Positions 54,192 through 63,802 of a DNA stretch of 64,000 bases are shown one piece after another. This DNA is from Streptomyces xylophagus (GTDB lineage: Bacteria > Actinomycetota > Actinomycetes > Streptomycetales > Streptomycetaceae), in NCBI RefSeq assembly GCF_000716435.1, contig NZ_JNWO01000007.1, positions 372,001-436,000 of the forward strand. The letters run 5' to 3'. Made by a program: the position numbers and the translations under genes. The first letter of the stretch is position 1. Every line of letters starts with the position of its first letter. The notes below the pieces were generated by a model. The model was not told the origin of the DNA. It did not search any database and saw only the letters and a program-made list of their open reading frames with translations.

Positions 54192-55420
54192 CCGAAGCCG
54201 AGCTGGTCGTATCCGCCGCTGTCGGAGCCGTAGTCACCTCCCCCGCCCTCGGGTGCGACGAGGTCGTAGTACATGGCCGAGATGTACTTGTCGTCGAGGC
54301 CGATGCGCCGGTTGTAGTGGAAGTGGAGCATCGCCCACACCGGCCGGATCTGGCCGCGCGAGGCGGAGGAGATCACCGTCTGGGAGGACGAAGCGCAGCT
54401 CTGCCCGGTGCCCCAGGTGTAGGTGGTGAAGGGCACGTCGCTGCCGCTGTTGTACTTCGCGACGTACTGGGCGGCCTTCATGAAGCGGCGGCTGTCGTAC
54501 GAGTACAGGTCGTCGCCCTGGTTCCAGGCCATCTCGCAGATCGCGCCCATCTGGCCCATACCCAGGACGGTGTGCCCCTGGTCGCGGCCGGACTCCTGCC
54601 ACTGGCCGAGCGCGTAGCCGTCGGAGTCGGTGTACAGATACGGCACCGCGTGCGCGAGGGAGCCGTTGCCCGCACCGGACTTGAAGTACGTGACGGCCTG
54701 GTCGTACTTGGCGCTGTCCTCGTTGAGGATGCCGATGGCCAGGATCGACGCCATGTTGCACAGGTCCCAGTTGGCCCAGTAGTTGGTGATGCAGGCGTCG
54801 TTGTGGTTGGTGAGGAAGCTGTTGTTGAGCGGGTAGAAGACGTTCGCCAGCATCTGCTGCGCGGCGGCCAGATTGAACCCGCTGTAGTCCCGCATGAGTT
54901 CGCAGGCGTTCGCGAACTGCCAGCCGTAGAGGCCGGCCGCGAGAAATCGGTCGGCGTTCCCAGTGACCGAAGTCAGCGTGGAAGACCAGGCGTTGAGGAT
55001 GTTCGCGGCGCAGACGGCGTTCGCCTCGGTGCCGCCGACCTTCCAGCGCAGGGCGTTCTGGTAGGCGGCGGCGATGTCGTTGTAGAGAAGGCTGTAGTTC
55101 TGGCCGTCGCCGCCGCGGATGATGGTGGCCGTGGCCCGGTTCGTCCAGGTGGACGCGGAGTGGGAGTTGGCGGTCAGCCGGTTCCAGCCGGACAGCCAGG
55201 GGTCGGTTCCCGCCGCGACCCTGACCTTGGCCCGGTTGATGTCACCGGCGTTGTGCAGCATGCCGGGGTGGGTGAAGGTGGCCGGGGCCGCGTGCGCGGT
55301 CGTTGCCAACGTGGCGCCGCCGAGGGCGACGGCGGCGGTGAGCCCGCCGGCGGTCTTCAACAGACCGCGGCGGCTCAACTCTGTTCTGCGGAGGTGCTCG
55401 TGGGGGGAAGTGCGGCTCAT
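54170..55420 (-). CDS. Secreted alginate-lyase-domain polysaccharide lyase
   Basis: A 416-residue exported enzyme. The Tat signal is LSRRGLLKTAGG, ending near THAAPA. The alginate_lyase-type (alpha/alpha toroid) domain has YQNALRWKVGGTEANAVCAA, NYWANWDLCNMASILAIGIL, the conserved QESGRDQGHTVLGMGQM with likely catalytic residues, and WNQGDDLYSYDSRRFM. It should cleave uronic-acid glycans by beta-elimination outside the cell; alginate, pectin or glucuronan cannot be separated by reading. It is paralogous to the next protein and closes the operon. Confidence 0.85.
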   Translation of the reverse strand: MSRTSPHEHLRRTELSRRGLLKTAGGLTAAVALGGATLATTAHAAPATFTHPGMLHNAGDINRAKVRVAAGTDPWLSGWNRLTANSHSASTWTNRATATIIRGGDGQNYSLLYNDIAAAYQNALRWKVGGTEANAVCAANILNAWSSTLTSVTGNADRFLAAGLYGWQFANACELMRDYSGFNLAAAQQMLANVFYPLNNSFLTNHNDACITNYWANWDLCNMASILAIGILNEDSAKYDQAVTYFKSGAGNGSLAHAVPYLYTDSDGYALGQWQESGRDQGHTVLGMGQMGAICEMAWNQGDDLYSYDSRRFMKAAQYVAKYNSGSDVPFTTYTWGTGQSCASSSQTVISSASRGQIRPVWAMLHFHYNRRIGLDDKYISAMYYDLVAPEGGGGDYGSDSGGYDQLGFGTLMYAK

Positions 55421-55447
55421 TGCGGTGCATCTCCAATCCATGAAGGA

Positions 55448-58400
55448 TCAGGTGGGCGTGATGCTCACCTCGTCGAACTCGGCGGTGCAGCGGACCGGTT
55501 GGCTGCGCGAGCAGACCACCAGGCCGACGTAGTAAGGGGCGTCACCGAAGCCGGGGATCTCTCCGTCGGCGAGGGGGGTCCAGGTGACACCGTCATCGGT
55601 GGACAGGGCTGCGCTGAAGGCGGTCCCGGCACGCTTCAGCCGCAGCAGGGCGGGGAGGGTGGCGGACGCGCCGCCGGTGAAGGCGGAGGCACCGGCCACG
55701 GTCTTGCGGAGCATGAGCTGAGCGGTGGTCCCGCCGCTGACGATGACGCCCGCCGCCTGGTCGAACGGCGACAGCGACTTCGCCATGAGCAACCCCACCC
55801 GGTCGGCCGTGACACCCGTCCGCGACACGAGCCGGGCGACGACCTCGCAGTCACCGCTGACGGGCCGCCGTACGAACTGCCCTGTCATTCCCTGGCCGTT
55901 GGCGTTCAGATCGACGCCGGCGCCCCGCACGGTGAAGGTCCCGCCGTCGTACGACGTGCTGCCCGGCGTGGTGATCGCCACTACGCCCAGCGTCCCGAAG
56001 GCACGGTCGTCGAGCACGGTGTCGCCGAGATCGCCGTACGTCCACGGCGCGGGCGGCGCGGTGCCGACCGTGAGGGCGAGGGTGCCGGTCGCGGTCCCTG
56101 AGGCGTTGGCGGCGGTGGTCGCGACCGTGAACTCCCCTGTCTCCGTGGGGGTTCCGGAGATGAGCCCGGTGCGCCGGTCGACGCGCAGACCGGCGGGCAG
56201 CCCGTCCGCGGCGAACCGCACGGGCTCGTGCGAGGCGCGCAGCAGGCACCGGAAGGCGGCACCGACGTTCGCGAACACGGCGGTGACGGAGGCGAGTTGG
56301 GGTTGCGCTGGGGTCGGCATCACGGCCTGCGCAGGCGTCGAACGCGGCCCGCGTCCACCGGCGTTGGTCTTCGCGACCGTGTAGTGGTGCGTCGTTCCCG
56401 GCGTCCCAGTCGCGTCGACGTACCGGATACGGGTGCCGAAGCCGACCGGGCCGACGTGGGTGGCGAGGGTCTTGTACGGTCCCCCGGTCCGCGTGGCGCG
56501 CAGCACCGTGTACTCGGCGGAGAGGTCCGGGTCGGTCCAGGCCAACTCGACGGCGTCGGTACCGGTTTCGGCCCGGAGGTCAGTGACGGTGCGGGCGGGG
56601 CGGGGCACGCACCAGACCGCGCCGGACGAGGAGGTCACGCTGACGTTGTCGAAGGCGCCGGTGCCGGTCTCGGCGTAGTCCTCGTCGACGCCGAGGCAGG
56701 AGGTGAGGACGAGGCCCGCGTACGCGGTGCGCCCCAACTCGACGTCAGTCACGCCTACTTCGGTCCAGTGAACGCCGTCCGGTGAGATGGCTCCGGTGCA
56801 GCGCGCACCCTTGCGGGTCACCCGCACCCAGTAGGGCTTCCGCAGCCGGTAGCCGTCGCCCGCACCTTCGACGTACGGCGCCTCCAGCGGGGTCGCCGAT
56901 TCGGGCAGCGTGCCGAGGTTGGAGATCGGGAAGGCGGCGTTCACCGTGATCGCCTGCTGCTGGGAGGGCGGTACGGGTGTGCTGCCGGTCGCGGAGACAT
57001 CGGCGCCCACCGACGGCCGTACCGTCCACACTCCGCTCCAGGTGTGCAGCGGCAGCCCCTGGATCAGCATCGAGGCCTGCGCCGCGTCCGCGTCGAGGGA
57101 GGCGCGCAGGGTGACGCCGATCTTGGAGTACTGCGAGCTGAGCGGCCACACGATCCGCGCGGTGACCGTGCCGTCGCCGTGCAGGGGAAGGTGGACGAGA
57201 CGGTAAGTGTCGGCGGTGCCGCTCGCCTCCAGGACGAAGCGCTCGCCGTCGAAGGCTGCGGAACCGGCGATCTTCACGTCCCCCAGGTCCTGAGTCGACC
57301 AGGGTCCGGGGAGACCGGCGGAGGCGGCAGCCCAGGCCGAACTACCGCTCGCACCAAGGGTGTTGGAGGCAGTGACGGCGTAGTAGTACGTCCGACCCGC
57401 GTGCACGTGCCGGTCCGTGTACGTCGGCTGCCCCACCCCGGACGCGATCGTCTCGTAACGGCCGTCCACATCTGTCGCCCGCAGGACCGTGTAGGAGTCG
57501 GCCCAGGTCGACGGCAACCAAGTCACCGTCACAGAGCGGTCGTTGCCCACCGCCGTGACACCGGCCGGTGGTGTCGGCACGGTCGGCGAGGGCGTCGTGG
57601 CACCGGCGTAGGCGAAGGTGCCCCAGCTCGGCAGGTCGTCGTTGCTGCCCTCCACCACACGAGTTCCGCCGGTGCCTCGGAAGACGGCGTTCTTCGTGTA
57701 GGGGGTGCCGAGGCCGCGCACACCGGCGTAGTGGGCGTACGCCATCTCGTAAATAGGAGGCAGGTTGCCACGCGAAGTGGCCGAGACGGACAGCTTGATG
57801 TACTTGCCGGTGCGGTCGAGGTCGGGGACGAAGGGGACGTCGCCGCCGAGGTTGTAGCGGGCGGCGTATTCGACATTGGCGAGGATGCGGTTGTCGTCGA
57901 AGCCCCAGAGGTCGACGCCCTGGTTCCAGGAGACCTGCGCGGCGTCCGCCAACAGGCCTACCGCGAGCTGTTCGTGGCCCTGGTCCCGGCCGCTCTCCTG
58001 GCCCTGGCCCGCGTCGGTGACGATGCGGTGGAGGACGCTGCCGTTGCCGGCGCCGGCCGCGGCGAAGCGGAGCGCGTCGTAGAAGAGGGTGGGTTCCTCG
58101 CAGAACACCCCTATGGCGAGGAGGGATTGAAGGGACGTCAGGTCCCAGTTGCCGTTGGCGTAGAGGGTGTAGCAGGACAGGGCCGGATACCAGACGCGGA
58201 GGAAGGACTCCTCGCAGCGTGCGATGTCGGCGGGGGTCCAGCCGTCGTAGCCGGTGTGGCGGAGAAGTTCGGCGGCGTTGGCGAACTTGAAGGCCTGGAG
58301 GCCCGCGCCGAGGGGGCCGTCGGCTCCGGTGATGGCGGTGAGGGAGCTGGACCAGGCGTTGAGGATGTCGCGGGCCTTGTCTGCGTGTGCGGTGTCTCCG

Positions 58401-58780
58401 GTGACGGACCAGATGAGGGCGTTCTGGTAGGCGGCGGCCGAGTCGGCGACGGCCTGGTTCTGGTAGTTGGCAGGGCCTCGACCCCAGGTGGTGATCTGGC
58501 CCGTGTTCTGCACGGTGTACGAGGACGACGAGCGGGCGTGGGCCGCAAGCGCCAAGTAGCCGTCGTAGACCGGGGATTGCTTGGCGGCGACCGCCGCTTT
58601 CATGCGGGCGAGGTCGTCGGCGGTGTGCAGCAGACCGGGGTGGGAGAAGGTCACCTCGGTGTCGTCCGGGGCGGCAGCGGCCCGGCCGGGCACGAGCAGT
58701 CCGCTCGCGCCCGAGGCCAGCAGGAGAGCGGCGGCGCCGCCGAGAAGTCCTCGGCGGCTAAGCGGACCCGATGTAGTCAA
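55448..58780 (-). CDS. Large multidomain secreted polysaccharide lyase (alginate-lyase domain, FN3, lectin-like modules)
   Basis: About 1110 residues. A Tat signal (LSRRGLLGGAAALLLASG) is followed by an alginate_lyase-type domain (roughly 40-400) with QESGRDQGHEQLAVGLLADA and WNQGVDLWGFDDNR. Then come FN3 (VTWLPSTWADSYTVLRATD), a concanavalin-like/DUF1349 module, another FN3 (DLSAEYTVLRATRTGGPYK), a putative Ig domain (GLRVDRRTGLISGTPTETG) and a final lectin-like module. The start is ambiguous. TTG 58780 gives a compact Tat signal. ATG 58894 overlaps the GH28 stop in ATGA but would translate a Streptomyces intergenic repeat (58797-58850) into 38 extra residues. Confidence 0.85.
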   Translation of the reverse strand: MTTSGPLSRRGLLGGAAALLLASGASGLLVPGRAAAAPDDTEVTFSHPGLLHTADDLARMKAAVAAKQSPVYDGYLALAAHARSSSSYTVQNTGQITTWGRGPANYQNQAVADSAAAYQNALIWSVTGDTAHADKARDILNAWSSSLTAITGADGPLGAGLQAFKFANAAELLRHTGYDGWTPADIARCEESFLRVWYPALSCYTLYANGNWDLTSLQSLLAIGVFCEEPTLFYDALRFAAAGAGNGSVLHRIVTDAGQGQESGRDQGHEQLAVGLLADAAQVSWNQGVDLWGFDDNRILANVEYAARYNLGGDVPFVPDLDRTGKYIKLSVSATSRGNLPPIYEMAYAHYAGVRGLGTPYTKNAVFRGTGGTRVVEGSNDDLPSWGTFAYAGATTPSPTVPTPPAGVTAVGNDRSVTVTWLPSTWADSYTVLRATDVDGRYETIASGVGQPTYTDRHVHAGRTYYYAVTASNTLGASGSSAWAAASAGLPGPWSTQDLGDVKIAGSAAFDGERFVLEASGTADTYRLVHLPLHGDGTVTARIVWPLSSQYSKIGVTLRASLDADAAQASMLIQGLPLHTWSGVWTVRPSVGADVSATGSTPVPPSQQQAITVNAAFPISNLGTLPESATPLEAPYVEGAGDGYRLRKPYWVRVTRKGARCTGAISPDGVHWTEVGVTDVELGRTAYAGLVLTSCLGVDEDYAETGTGAFDNVSVTSSSGAVWCVPRPARTVTDLRAETGTDAVELAWTDPDLSAEYTVLRATRTGGPYKTLATHVGPVGFGTRIRYVDATGTPGTTHHYTVAKTNAGGRGPRSTPAQAVMPTPAQPQLASVTAVFANVGAAFRCLLRASHEPVRFAADGLPAGLRVDRRTGLISGTPTETGEFTVATTAANASGTATGTLALTVGTAPPAPWTYGDLGDTVLDDRAFGTLGVVAITTPGSTSYDGGTFTVRGAGVDLNANGQGMTGQFVRRPVSGDCEVVARLVSRTGVTADRVGLLMAKSLSPFDQAAGVIVSGGTTAQLMLRKTVAGASAFTGGASATLPALLRLKRAGTAFSAALSTDDGVTWTPLADGEIPGFGDAPYYVGLVVCSRSQPVRCTAEFDEVSITPT

Positions 58781-58796
58781 TGGCGGCTCAGCAGCA

Positions 58797-58850
58797 GCGC
58801 CCTGAAAGGGCGCGGGGAACTGCGCGCCCAGCCCCGACGGCGCCGCAGCC
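58797..58850. repeat. Streptomyces dispersed intergenic repeat
   Basis: The stem GCGCCC-TGAAA-GGGCGC followed by GGGGAACTGCGCGCCCAGCC and CGACGGCGCCGCAGCC matches, from memory, a short element scattered through many Streptomyces genomes (GGGGCGCGGGGAACTGCGCG-type). Here it lies between the GH28 and lyase genes. Confidence 0.65.
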
Positions 58851-58890
58851 CACCGACAACCCCTCCCCGCCCTTCCAGCGAAGCGCTCCG

Positions 58891-60420
58891 TCATGACGCC
58901 GCAGCCGCCTCGGCCTCGGCGGTCGTGAGGAACTTCAGGTTGGTGACGTGCTCGTTGTAGAACCACTGGATCTCGTCGGTGGTGTAGTACCAGGTCGGCT
59001 TCTTCATCGAGTCGGCGACGACCACCCCGTTGATCACCAGGTTCTCGAACGTGACGTTGTTGATGCCGTGTTCGGCGTCGTAACCGAGGAAGAGCGACGG
59101 GTTGGCGCGGGTGCCCGTGTAGCTGAGGTTCTTGACGTACACGTCCTCGATGCCGCGGCCGACCGAGGTGTTGTACTTCGTGTTGTACATGACCTTCATG
59201 TAGATGACCTGGCCCCAGCGGAAGTCCTCGATCCGTACGTCCTCGATGCGGACGTTCTTGATCAGGTTGGAGTCACCGGGGTTGAGGGCGATGCAGCCCT
59301 GGTAGTTCATCTGGGGTTCGCGGTGGTCAAGGATGTCGATGTTCTTGATGACGAGGTTCTCGATCGTCTCGGGCGCGTCGGTGTTGCCGTGCGTGCCGAC
59401 GTTGATCGGGTGGGCGACGTCGGCCCACAGGGTGCAGTTCTTGACGGTGATGTCGCGGGTGTCGCCGTAGTAGTCCCAGCGGTGGCAGTAAATGGCGATG
59501 CAGTCATCGGAGTTGCGCATGAAGCAGCCGTCGAAGGTGATCCCGGTCGAGGAGAAGACGTCGAAGCCGTCGCCGTTGCCCTTCGAACTGAACGCGCGCG
59601 CCTTCTTGATGTGGACGTTCTCGCTCTCGCCGAACGTCCCCGCGTATCCGGCCGGGTTGAGGATGATGACGTCCTCCACCCGAATGTTGTTGCTGCCTTC
59701 GCAGAGGATCGCACCGCCGGGGTTGTTGTAGAGCACCCCGCGCCCGATGAGGCGGGACCGCTCGACGTCCTTGAAGTAGACCTGCGCGGTCAGGACGGCG
59801 CCGCCCGCGAGGTAGACGGTCTTGCCGCTGGGCACGGTGAGGACGTTGCCGGTGACGGTGTGGACGCCGGGGCCGAAGTAGAGGACGTTCGGGTCGTCGG
59901 CGGACGGAACGTGGTGCTCGACGCGGTTGGTGATCAGATGCAGGGCGTCGAAGGTCTCGTCGTTGATCTGTACGACGACGTCCTTCGGCTCGTCGAGGGT
60001 GAACCGCAGTGTGTCGCCGAGGAGTTCGGGCGTGATGCCGTACGAGTCCGGTCTCACCCGGGCCTTGGTGGTGCCGCCCTTGAGGTACGTCACCTCGATC
60101 TCGGCCGAGCCGTTGAAGTCGAAGTACACCATCGACGAGCTGTAGACCTTGCCCGACCCGGTGTTGGCGTTGATCTCCTCGAACTGCGGCCGGTAGATGT
60201 CGAGGGTCTGCCAGGTGCCGTCGGGGGTGTTGCGGACCCGTACCTGGAAGCTGGTGTTCGTCGGCATCGTCGTCGGGCGCGGGTAAGTGACCAGCTTGGG
60301 ACGGGAGTTGTGGCCGCCAGAAGCGTGGGCCGCCGTCGCGGTCAGTCCGGAAAGGCCAGCGGCAAGCGCGGTGGCACCGGCCGCCTGGAGGGCCGTACGA
60401 CGGGACAAGGGCGTGTTCAT
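58891..60420 (-). CDS. Secreted GH28-type right-handed beta-helix glycoside hydrolase
   Basis: A 509-residue exported protein. The Tat signal is LSRRTALQAAGATALAAG, ending near AAHA. The body is a pectin-lyase-like beta helix with repeated strands (VEDVIILNPAGYAGTFGESE, VHIKKARAFSSKGNGDGFDV). GH28 marker groups are present: the N-x-D in GNGDGFD, the double Asp in RNSDDCIAIY, and the His-Gly in VGTHGN. It should hydrolyse galacturonan or a related glycan. It is followed by a lyase gene whose alternative start overlaps its stop. Confidence 0.87.
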   Translation of the reverse strand: MNTPLSRRTALQAAGATALAAGLSGLTATAAHASGGHNSRPKLVTYPRPTTMPTNTSFQVRVRNTPDGTWQTLDIYRPQFEEINANTGSGKVYSSSMVYFDFNGSAEIEVTYLKGGTTKARVRPDSYGITPELLGDTLRFTLDEPKDVVVQINDETFDALHLITNRVEHHVPSADDPNVLYFGPGVHTVTGNVLTVPSGKTVYLAGGAVLTAQVYFKDVERSRLIGRGVLYNNPGGAILCEGSNNIRVEDVIILNPAGYAGTFGESENVHIKKARAFSSKGNGDGFDVFSSTGITFDGCFMRNSDDCIAIYCHRWDYYGDTRDITVKNCTLWADVAHPINVGTHGNTDAPETIENLVIKNIDILDHREPQMNYQGCIALNPGDSNLIKNVRIEDVRIEDFRWGQVIYMKVMYNTKYNTSVGRGIEDVYVKNLSYTGTRANPSLFLGYDAEHGINNVTFENLVINGVVVADSMKKPTWYYTTDEIQWFYNEHVTNLKFLTTAEAEAAAAS

Positions 60421-60454
60421 GGTGCGACTCCTTGCAACAGGTGGAGAAGAAGGG

Positions 60455-61318
60455 CTACTTGAGACCGCTCGTCGACATCCCGGCGACGAACCCGCGCTGG
60501 GCCACGAGGAAGATCAGGAGGATGGGGACGACGTACATCACGGAGGCCGCGGCCTGGAGGTTGGTGCTGGGAGTGCCGGCCGACGAGACATAGGTGGTCA
60601 TCACCGCGACGGCGAGGGTGGATCGGTCGGTGGAGAGCAGGAGTTGGGGCGCGATGTAGTCGCCCCAGGTCCAGGTGAAGGCGATGACGAAGCTCGCCGA
60701 GAGCACCGGCCAGGACTGCGGCAGGAAGATCCGCCAGAAGATGCCGGCGTATCCGCAGCCGTCGACGATGGCCGCCTCCTCCAGCTCGCGGGGCAGGCCC
60801 GCGAAGAACTGCCGGAAGAGGAAGACCAGGTAGGGGGCGGAGGACAGGCCCCACAGCACCCAGGGCCAGTAGGTGTCGACCATGCCGAGCCTGGCGAAGA
60901 TCAGGTAGGTCGGCAGCAGGGTGATCATCTGGGGCAGCATCATCGAGCCGATGAGGATGCCGAACAGGACCTTCTTGCCAGGTGCGGTGAGCCGGGCGAA
61001 GCCGAAGCCGACCCAGGCCGAGCTGAGGGTGACGAGAGTCGCGTAAATCGTGGCGATGATCAGGGAGTTGCGGGCGTAGCCGAGGAAGTCGATGACCCTG
61101 TAGGCATCGACGAAGTTGTGCCACTCGAAGTGCGTCGGCAGCCAGTGCACCGGAGCCGCCGCCAGCTCGGCCGGGGCCTTGAGGCCGGTGAGGACCAGCC
61201 AGCCGAACGGGCCGAGGAACAGGCCCGTGATGACGACCAGGGCCGTGTAGAGGACGAGGCGGTTGACGCGTATCCGCGCCCGGGCCGGGGACTTGGGGTG
61301 CACGCTGGTGGCGGTCAC
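60455..61318 (-). CDS. Sugar ABC transporter permease (MalG-like)
   Basis: A 287-residue inner-membrane protein with six hydrophobic segments of the carbohydrate CUT1 class. The EAA loop is EAAIVDGCGYAGIFWR and the C-terminal end VAQRGFVAGMSTSGLK is typical of MalG-like subunits. GTG 61318 overlaps the stop of the other permease in GTGA. No ATPase gene is in the operon, so it probably uses a shared MsiK-type ATPase, as other Streptomyces sugar importers do. Confidence 0.92.
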   Translation of the reverse strand: MTATSVHPKSPARARIRVNRLVLYTALVVITGLFLGPFGWLVLTGLKAPAELAAAPVHWLPTHFEWHNFVDAYRVIDFLGYARNSLIIATIYATLVTLSSAWVGFGFARLTAPGKKVLFGILIGSMMLPQMITLLPTYLIFARLGMVDTYWPWVLWGLSSAPYLVFLFRQFFAGLPRELEEAAIVDGCGYAGIFWRIFLPQSWPVLSASFVIAFTWTWGDYIAPQLLLSTDRSTLAVAVMTTYVSSAGTPSTNLQAAASVMYVVPILLIFLVAQRGFVAGMSTSGLK

Positions 61319-62316
61319 TTCTGCGCCTCCGGGTCGACGTTGTAGAACACCACGCCCGACGTGAACTTGAAGATGAGTCCGGTCGCGACGAGGATCAGGA
61401 GGAAGAGCACCCACAGCAGTGCGGAGGCGTATCCGTAGCGGCCGAGCGCGAAGTACTCCGCGAACACATGGATCATGTAGGTGTAGTTGGACTGCGGGAT
61501 CGAGGTGAGACCGCCCGTGCCGGGCGTGGGGGCCAGCAGCATCGGCATGATGGTCTGCACCGAGGCGATCACCCCGGTCACGGTCTGGAAGAGCAGCACC
61601 GGCGACAGCAGCGGCACGGTGATGCTGCGGAAGGTGCGCCAGGCGCTCGCCCCGTCGATGCGGGCCGCCTCGTGGAGTTCGCGGGGGACGTCCTGGAGCC
61701 CCGCCAGCGAGATGATCATGATGTTGCCGGCGGCCCAGAGCACCGTCATGACGAGGACGTAGCGGGCGTAGGGGTCGGCCAGCCAGCCGATCGCGTCGAA
61801 GCCGAAGAAGGTCAACGCGCCGTTGGCGGCACCGGAGTTCTGGTCGAAGAGGTTCTTGAAGGCGATGCCCGCGCCCACCGGCGGTACCACGGCGGGCAGA
61901 TAGAGCAGGGTGCGGAACAGTCCGCGTGCCTTGAGCGGCCGGTTGACGAGGACGGCGAGTACGAGGCCCGCGATGATCGACAGCGGTACGGAGATCAGCG
62001 CGAACAGGCCTGCCCGGCCCAGGGCGTCCCAGGTGACCGAATCGCCCATCAGCTCGCGGTAGTTGCCGAGGCCGACGTAGTGCCAGTGCGGGGAGATGCC
62101 GTCGTACGTGGTGAAGCTCAGCCACAGCGCGTATGCCATGGGCGCGATGGTCAGCAGCGAGAAGCCGATGATCCACGGTGAGGCGAACATGTAGAACGCG
62201 CGGTGCTTGCGGGTTGTCATGGATGGCCCGGTGCGCGTGGCGGACCGGGGGCGGCCGACCTGTGCGGTCGGGCGCGGCCGTCCGACGGCCGGCGAGGATG
62301 CCTGATCGACCGTCAT
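61315..62316 (-). CDS. Sugar ABC transporter permease (MalF-like)
   Basis: A 333-residue partner permease. A polar Pro/Arg-rich N terminus (about 40 residues) precedes six hydrophobic segments. The EAA loop is HEAARIDGASAWRTFRSI. The ATG at 62316 overlaps the lipoprotein stop in ATGA and has AAGGAG upstream. It forms one importer with its neighbours. Confidence 0.92.
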   Translation of the reverse strand: MTVDQASSPAVGRPRPTAQVGRPRSATRTGPSMTTRKHRAFYMFASPWIIGFSLLTIAPMAYALWLSFTTYDGISPHWHYVGLGNYRELMGDSVTWDALGRAGLFALISVPLSIIAGLVLAVLVNRPLKARGLFRTLLYLPAVVPPVGAGIAFKNLFDQNSGAANGALTFFGFDAIGWLADPYARYVLVMTVLWAAGNIMIISLAGLQDVPRELHEAARIDGASAWRTFRSITVPLLSPVLLFQTVTGVIASVQTIMPMLLAPTPGTGGLTSIPQSNYTYMIHVFAEYFALGRYGYASALLWVLFLLILVATGLIFKFTSGVVFYNVDPEAQK

Positions 62317-63662
62317 CCCACCTGCTCCTTCCCGCGTTTGATCTGTTCGTTGACGACCGAGTTCAGGCGTCCGGCGAGGCGGTCGACGGACATCTCGCCC
62401 TTCATCGCGGGCGTGGCCGTCTGGTTGAAGAGGGACTCGAAGGCGTCGCCCGAGATGTAGGGGGACAGGGCGACCACCGAGAAGTGCTTGAGCTCGTTCT
62501 GCTGTGCGCTCAAGGTCCGTCTCTGGTAGTCCTCCTGACGGGGCATCAGGGGTCGCAGGGACTTCAGGCTGGGGATGCCCCAGCCGCTGGACGCGCGGGC
62601 CTTGGCCGGTGCCTCGCCGAAGAACCACTCGAAGATCCGCCAGGCGGCGTCCTTGTTCCTGGACTTGCGGGGCATCCACATTCCGGTGCCGCCCTGGCAG
62701 GCGCTGATCCGGGGGCCGCCCGCGAAGACGGGAGCGGGGGCGAGCCGGGAGACCTCGGCCAGCTTCTTGTCGGTGCCGATCATCCCGCCCATCCAGTAGC
62801 CGTTGTTGGACATGGCCATGCGGCCGGCCTGGTAGGTGGGGCCGTCCCAGCCGTTGGGGTCGGGCAGGACGGGGCTGGGTCCGACCTTGAGCCGGCAGTA
62901 ATCCACGTACCAGGCAAGCGCCTTGCGGGCCTCGGGGGTGGTGAAGTCGACCTTGGAGAAGTCGTCGGCGAAGAGGCTGCCGCCGGCGGAGGCGGTCATG
63001 GTCGCCATGAGCGTGAGTTTGACCAGGCCGTTGTAGCTGCCGCCGAAGACGGTTGTCTGACCCTTCGAACGCTGTACGAGGTGCTGGGCATGGTCCAGCC
63101 ACTCCTCGAAGGTGATGGGTTCGGTCGCCGCCGGGGAGGCGACGCCCTTCTTGTCGAAGGCCGCGGTGTTGTACCAGAACATGGAGTCCTGGGAGAAGTC
63201 CTTGGCCATGCCGTAGCGGGGGCCCTTGCCCTGGACCTTGCCGTCGTAGCGCCAGAGGTCGTTGACGGGGTCCAGGTCCTCGGGCCGCAGGACGCTGCTG
63301 GTGGCGAAATAGGGGTCCAGTTCCTGCATCACGTCCCGCGCGGCGTAGAACGCGGCGTCCACGGCGCCGACCCCACGCACCAGGTCCGGCGGGTTGCCGC
63401 TGGTGAGCATCGCGATCAGCTTGGTGATGTCGTAGTCCACTCGCTTGATCGCGATACCGGTGTCCTTCTTGGCCTGCTCGACCAGGTCGGGGTTGAGATC
63501 GTCGGCCTTGGCCATCACCGTGATGGTCTCGCCCGCTCCGCTCACCCCGGTCGACACCTGGAGGGCGCAGCCGTTGAGTACCGTCGCGCCGGTCGCGGCA
63601 CCGGTTGCCGAGAGGGCGAGAAATCGTCGGCGGCTCAGGGGCGCACCAGCACGTGGGTGCAT
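62313..63662 (-). CDS. Sugar ABC transporter substrate-binding lipoprotein (Tat-exported)
   Basis: A 449-residue extracytoplasmic binding protein. The signal combines a Tat motif (LSRRRFLALSATG) with a lipobox (VLNGC, Cys32). The mature protein is SBP_bac_1-like: GMAKDFSQDSMFWYNTAAFD, EEWLDHAQHLVQRSKGQTTV and ACQGGTGMWMPRKSRNKDAA. It should bind oligosaccharides released by the lyases and GH28 enzyme. GGAGGTGG lies upstream of the ATG. It is the first gene of the operon, behind the two 15-bp sites at 63680 and 63803. Confidence 0.92.
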   Translation of the reverse strand: MHPRAGAPLSRRRFLALSATGAATGATVLNGCALQVSTGVSGAGETITVMAKADDLNPDLVEQAKKDTGIAIKRVDYDITKLIAMLTSGNPPDLVRGVGAVDAAFYAARDVMQELDPYFATSSVLRPEDLDPVNDLWRYDGKVQGKGPRYGMAKDFSQDSMFWYNTAAFDKKGVASPAATEPITFEEWLDHAQHLVQRSKGQTTVFGGSYNGLVKLTLMATMTASAGGSLFADDFSKVDFTTPEARKALAWYVDYCRLKVGPSPVLPDPNGWDGPTYQAGRMAMSNNGYWMGGMIGTDKKLAEVSRLAPAPVFAGGPRISACQGGTGMWMPRKSRNKDAAWRIFEWFFGEAPAKARASSGWGIPSLKSLRPLMPRQEDYQRRTLSAQQNELKHFSVVALSPYISGDAFESLFNQTATPAMKGEMSVDRLAGRLNSVVNEQIKRGKEQVG

Positions 63663-63679
63663 GACCGCACCACCTCCAA

Positions 63680-63694
63680 TAGAAACCGGTTGTC
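63680..63694. promoter_or_regulatory. Operator-like site 1 of the polysaccharide operon
   Basis: TAGAAACCGGTTGTC contains the palindrome AACCGGTT with a central CG, the form bound by LacI-family sugar repressors. It lies 17 bases before the lipoprotein start codon, just upstream of its ribosome site. Confidence 0.6.
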
Positions 63695-63802
63695 ACGCGT
63701 TGGGGCAGAGCTTCTTCCGGCTCGGAAACGGCGTCAAGACCTTGGGCGAACTTTCGAAAAGACTGGGTAACCTCGGCGAGACGGCTCTGGAACGTGGTCG
63801 GC

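Noticed and set aside
54029..56101. A 690-codon plus-strand open frame opposite the lyase genes
   Set aside because: Val/Gly/Asp-rich composition with no domain; the minus strand encodes two clear alginate-lyase-domain proteins.
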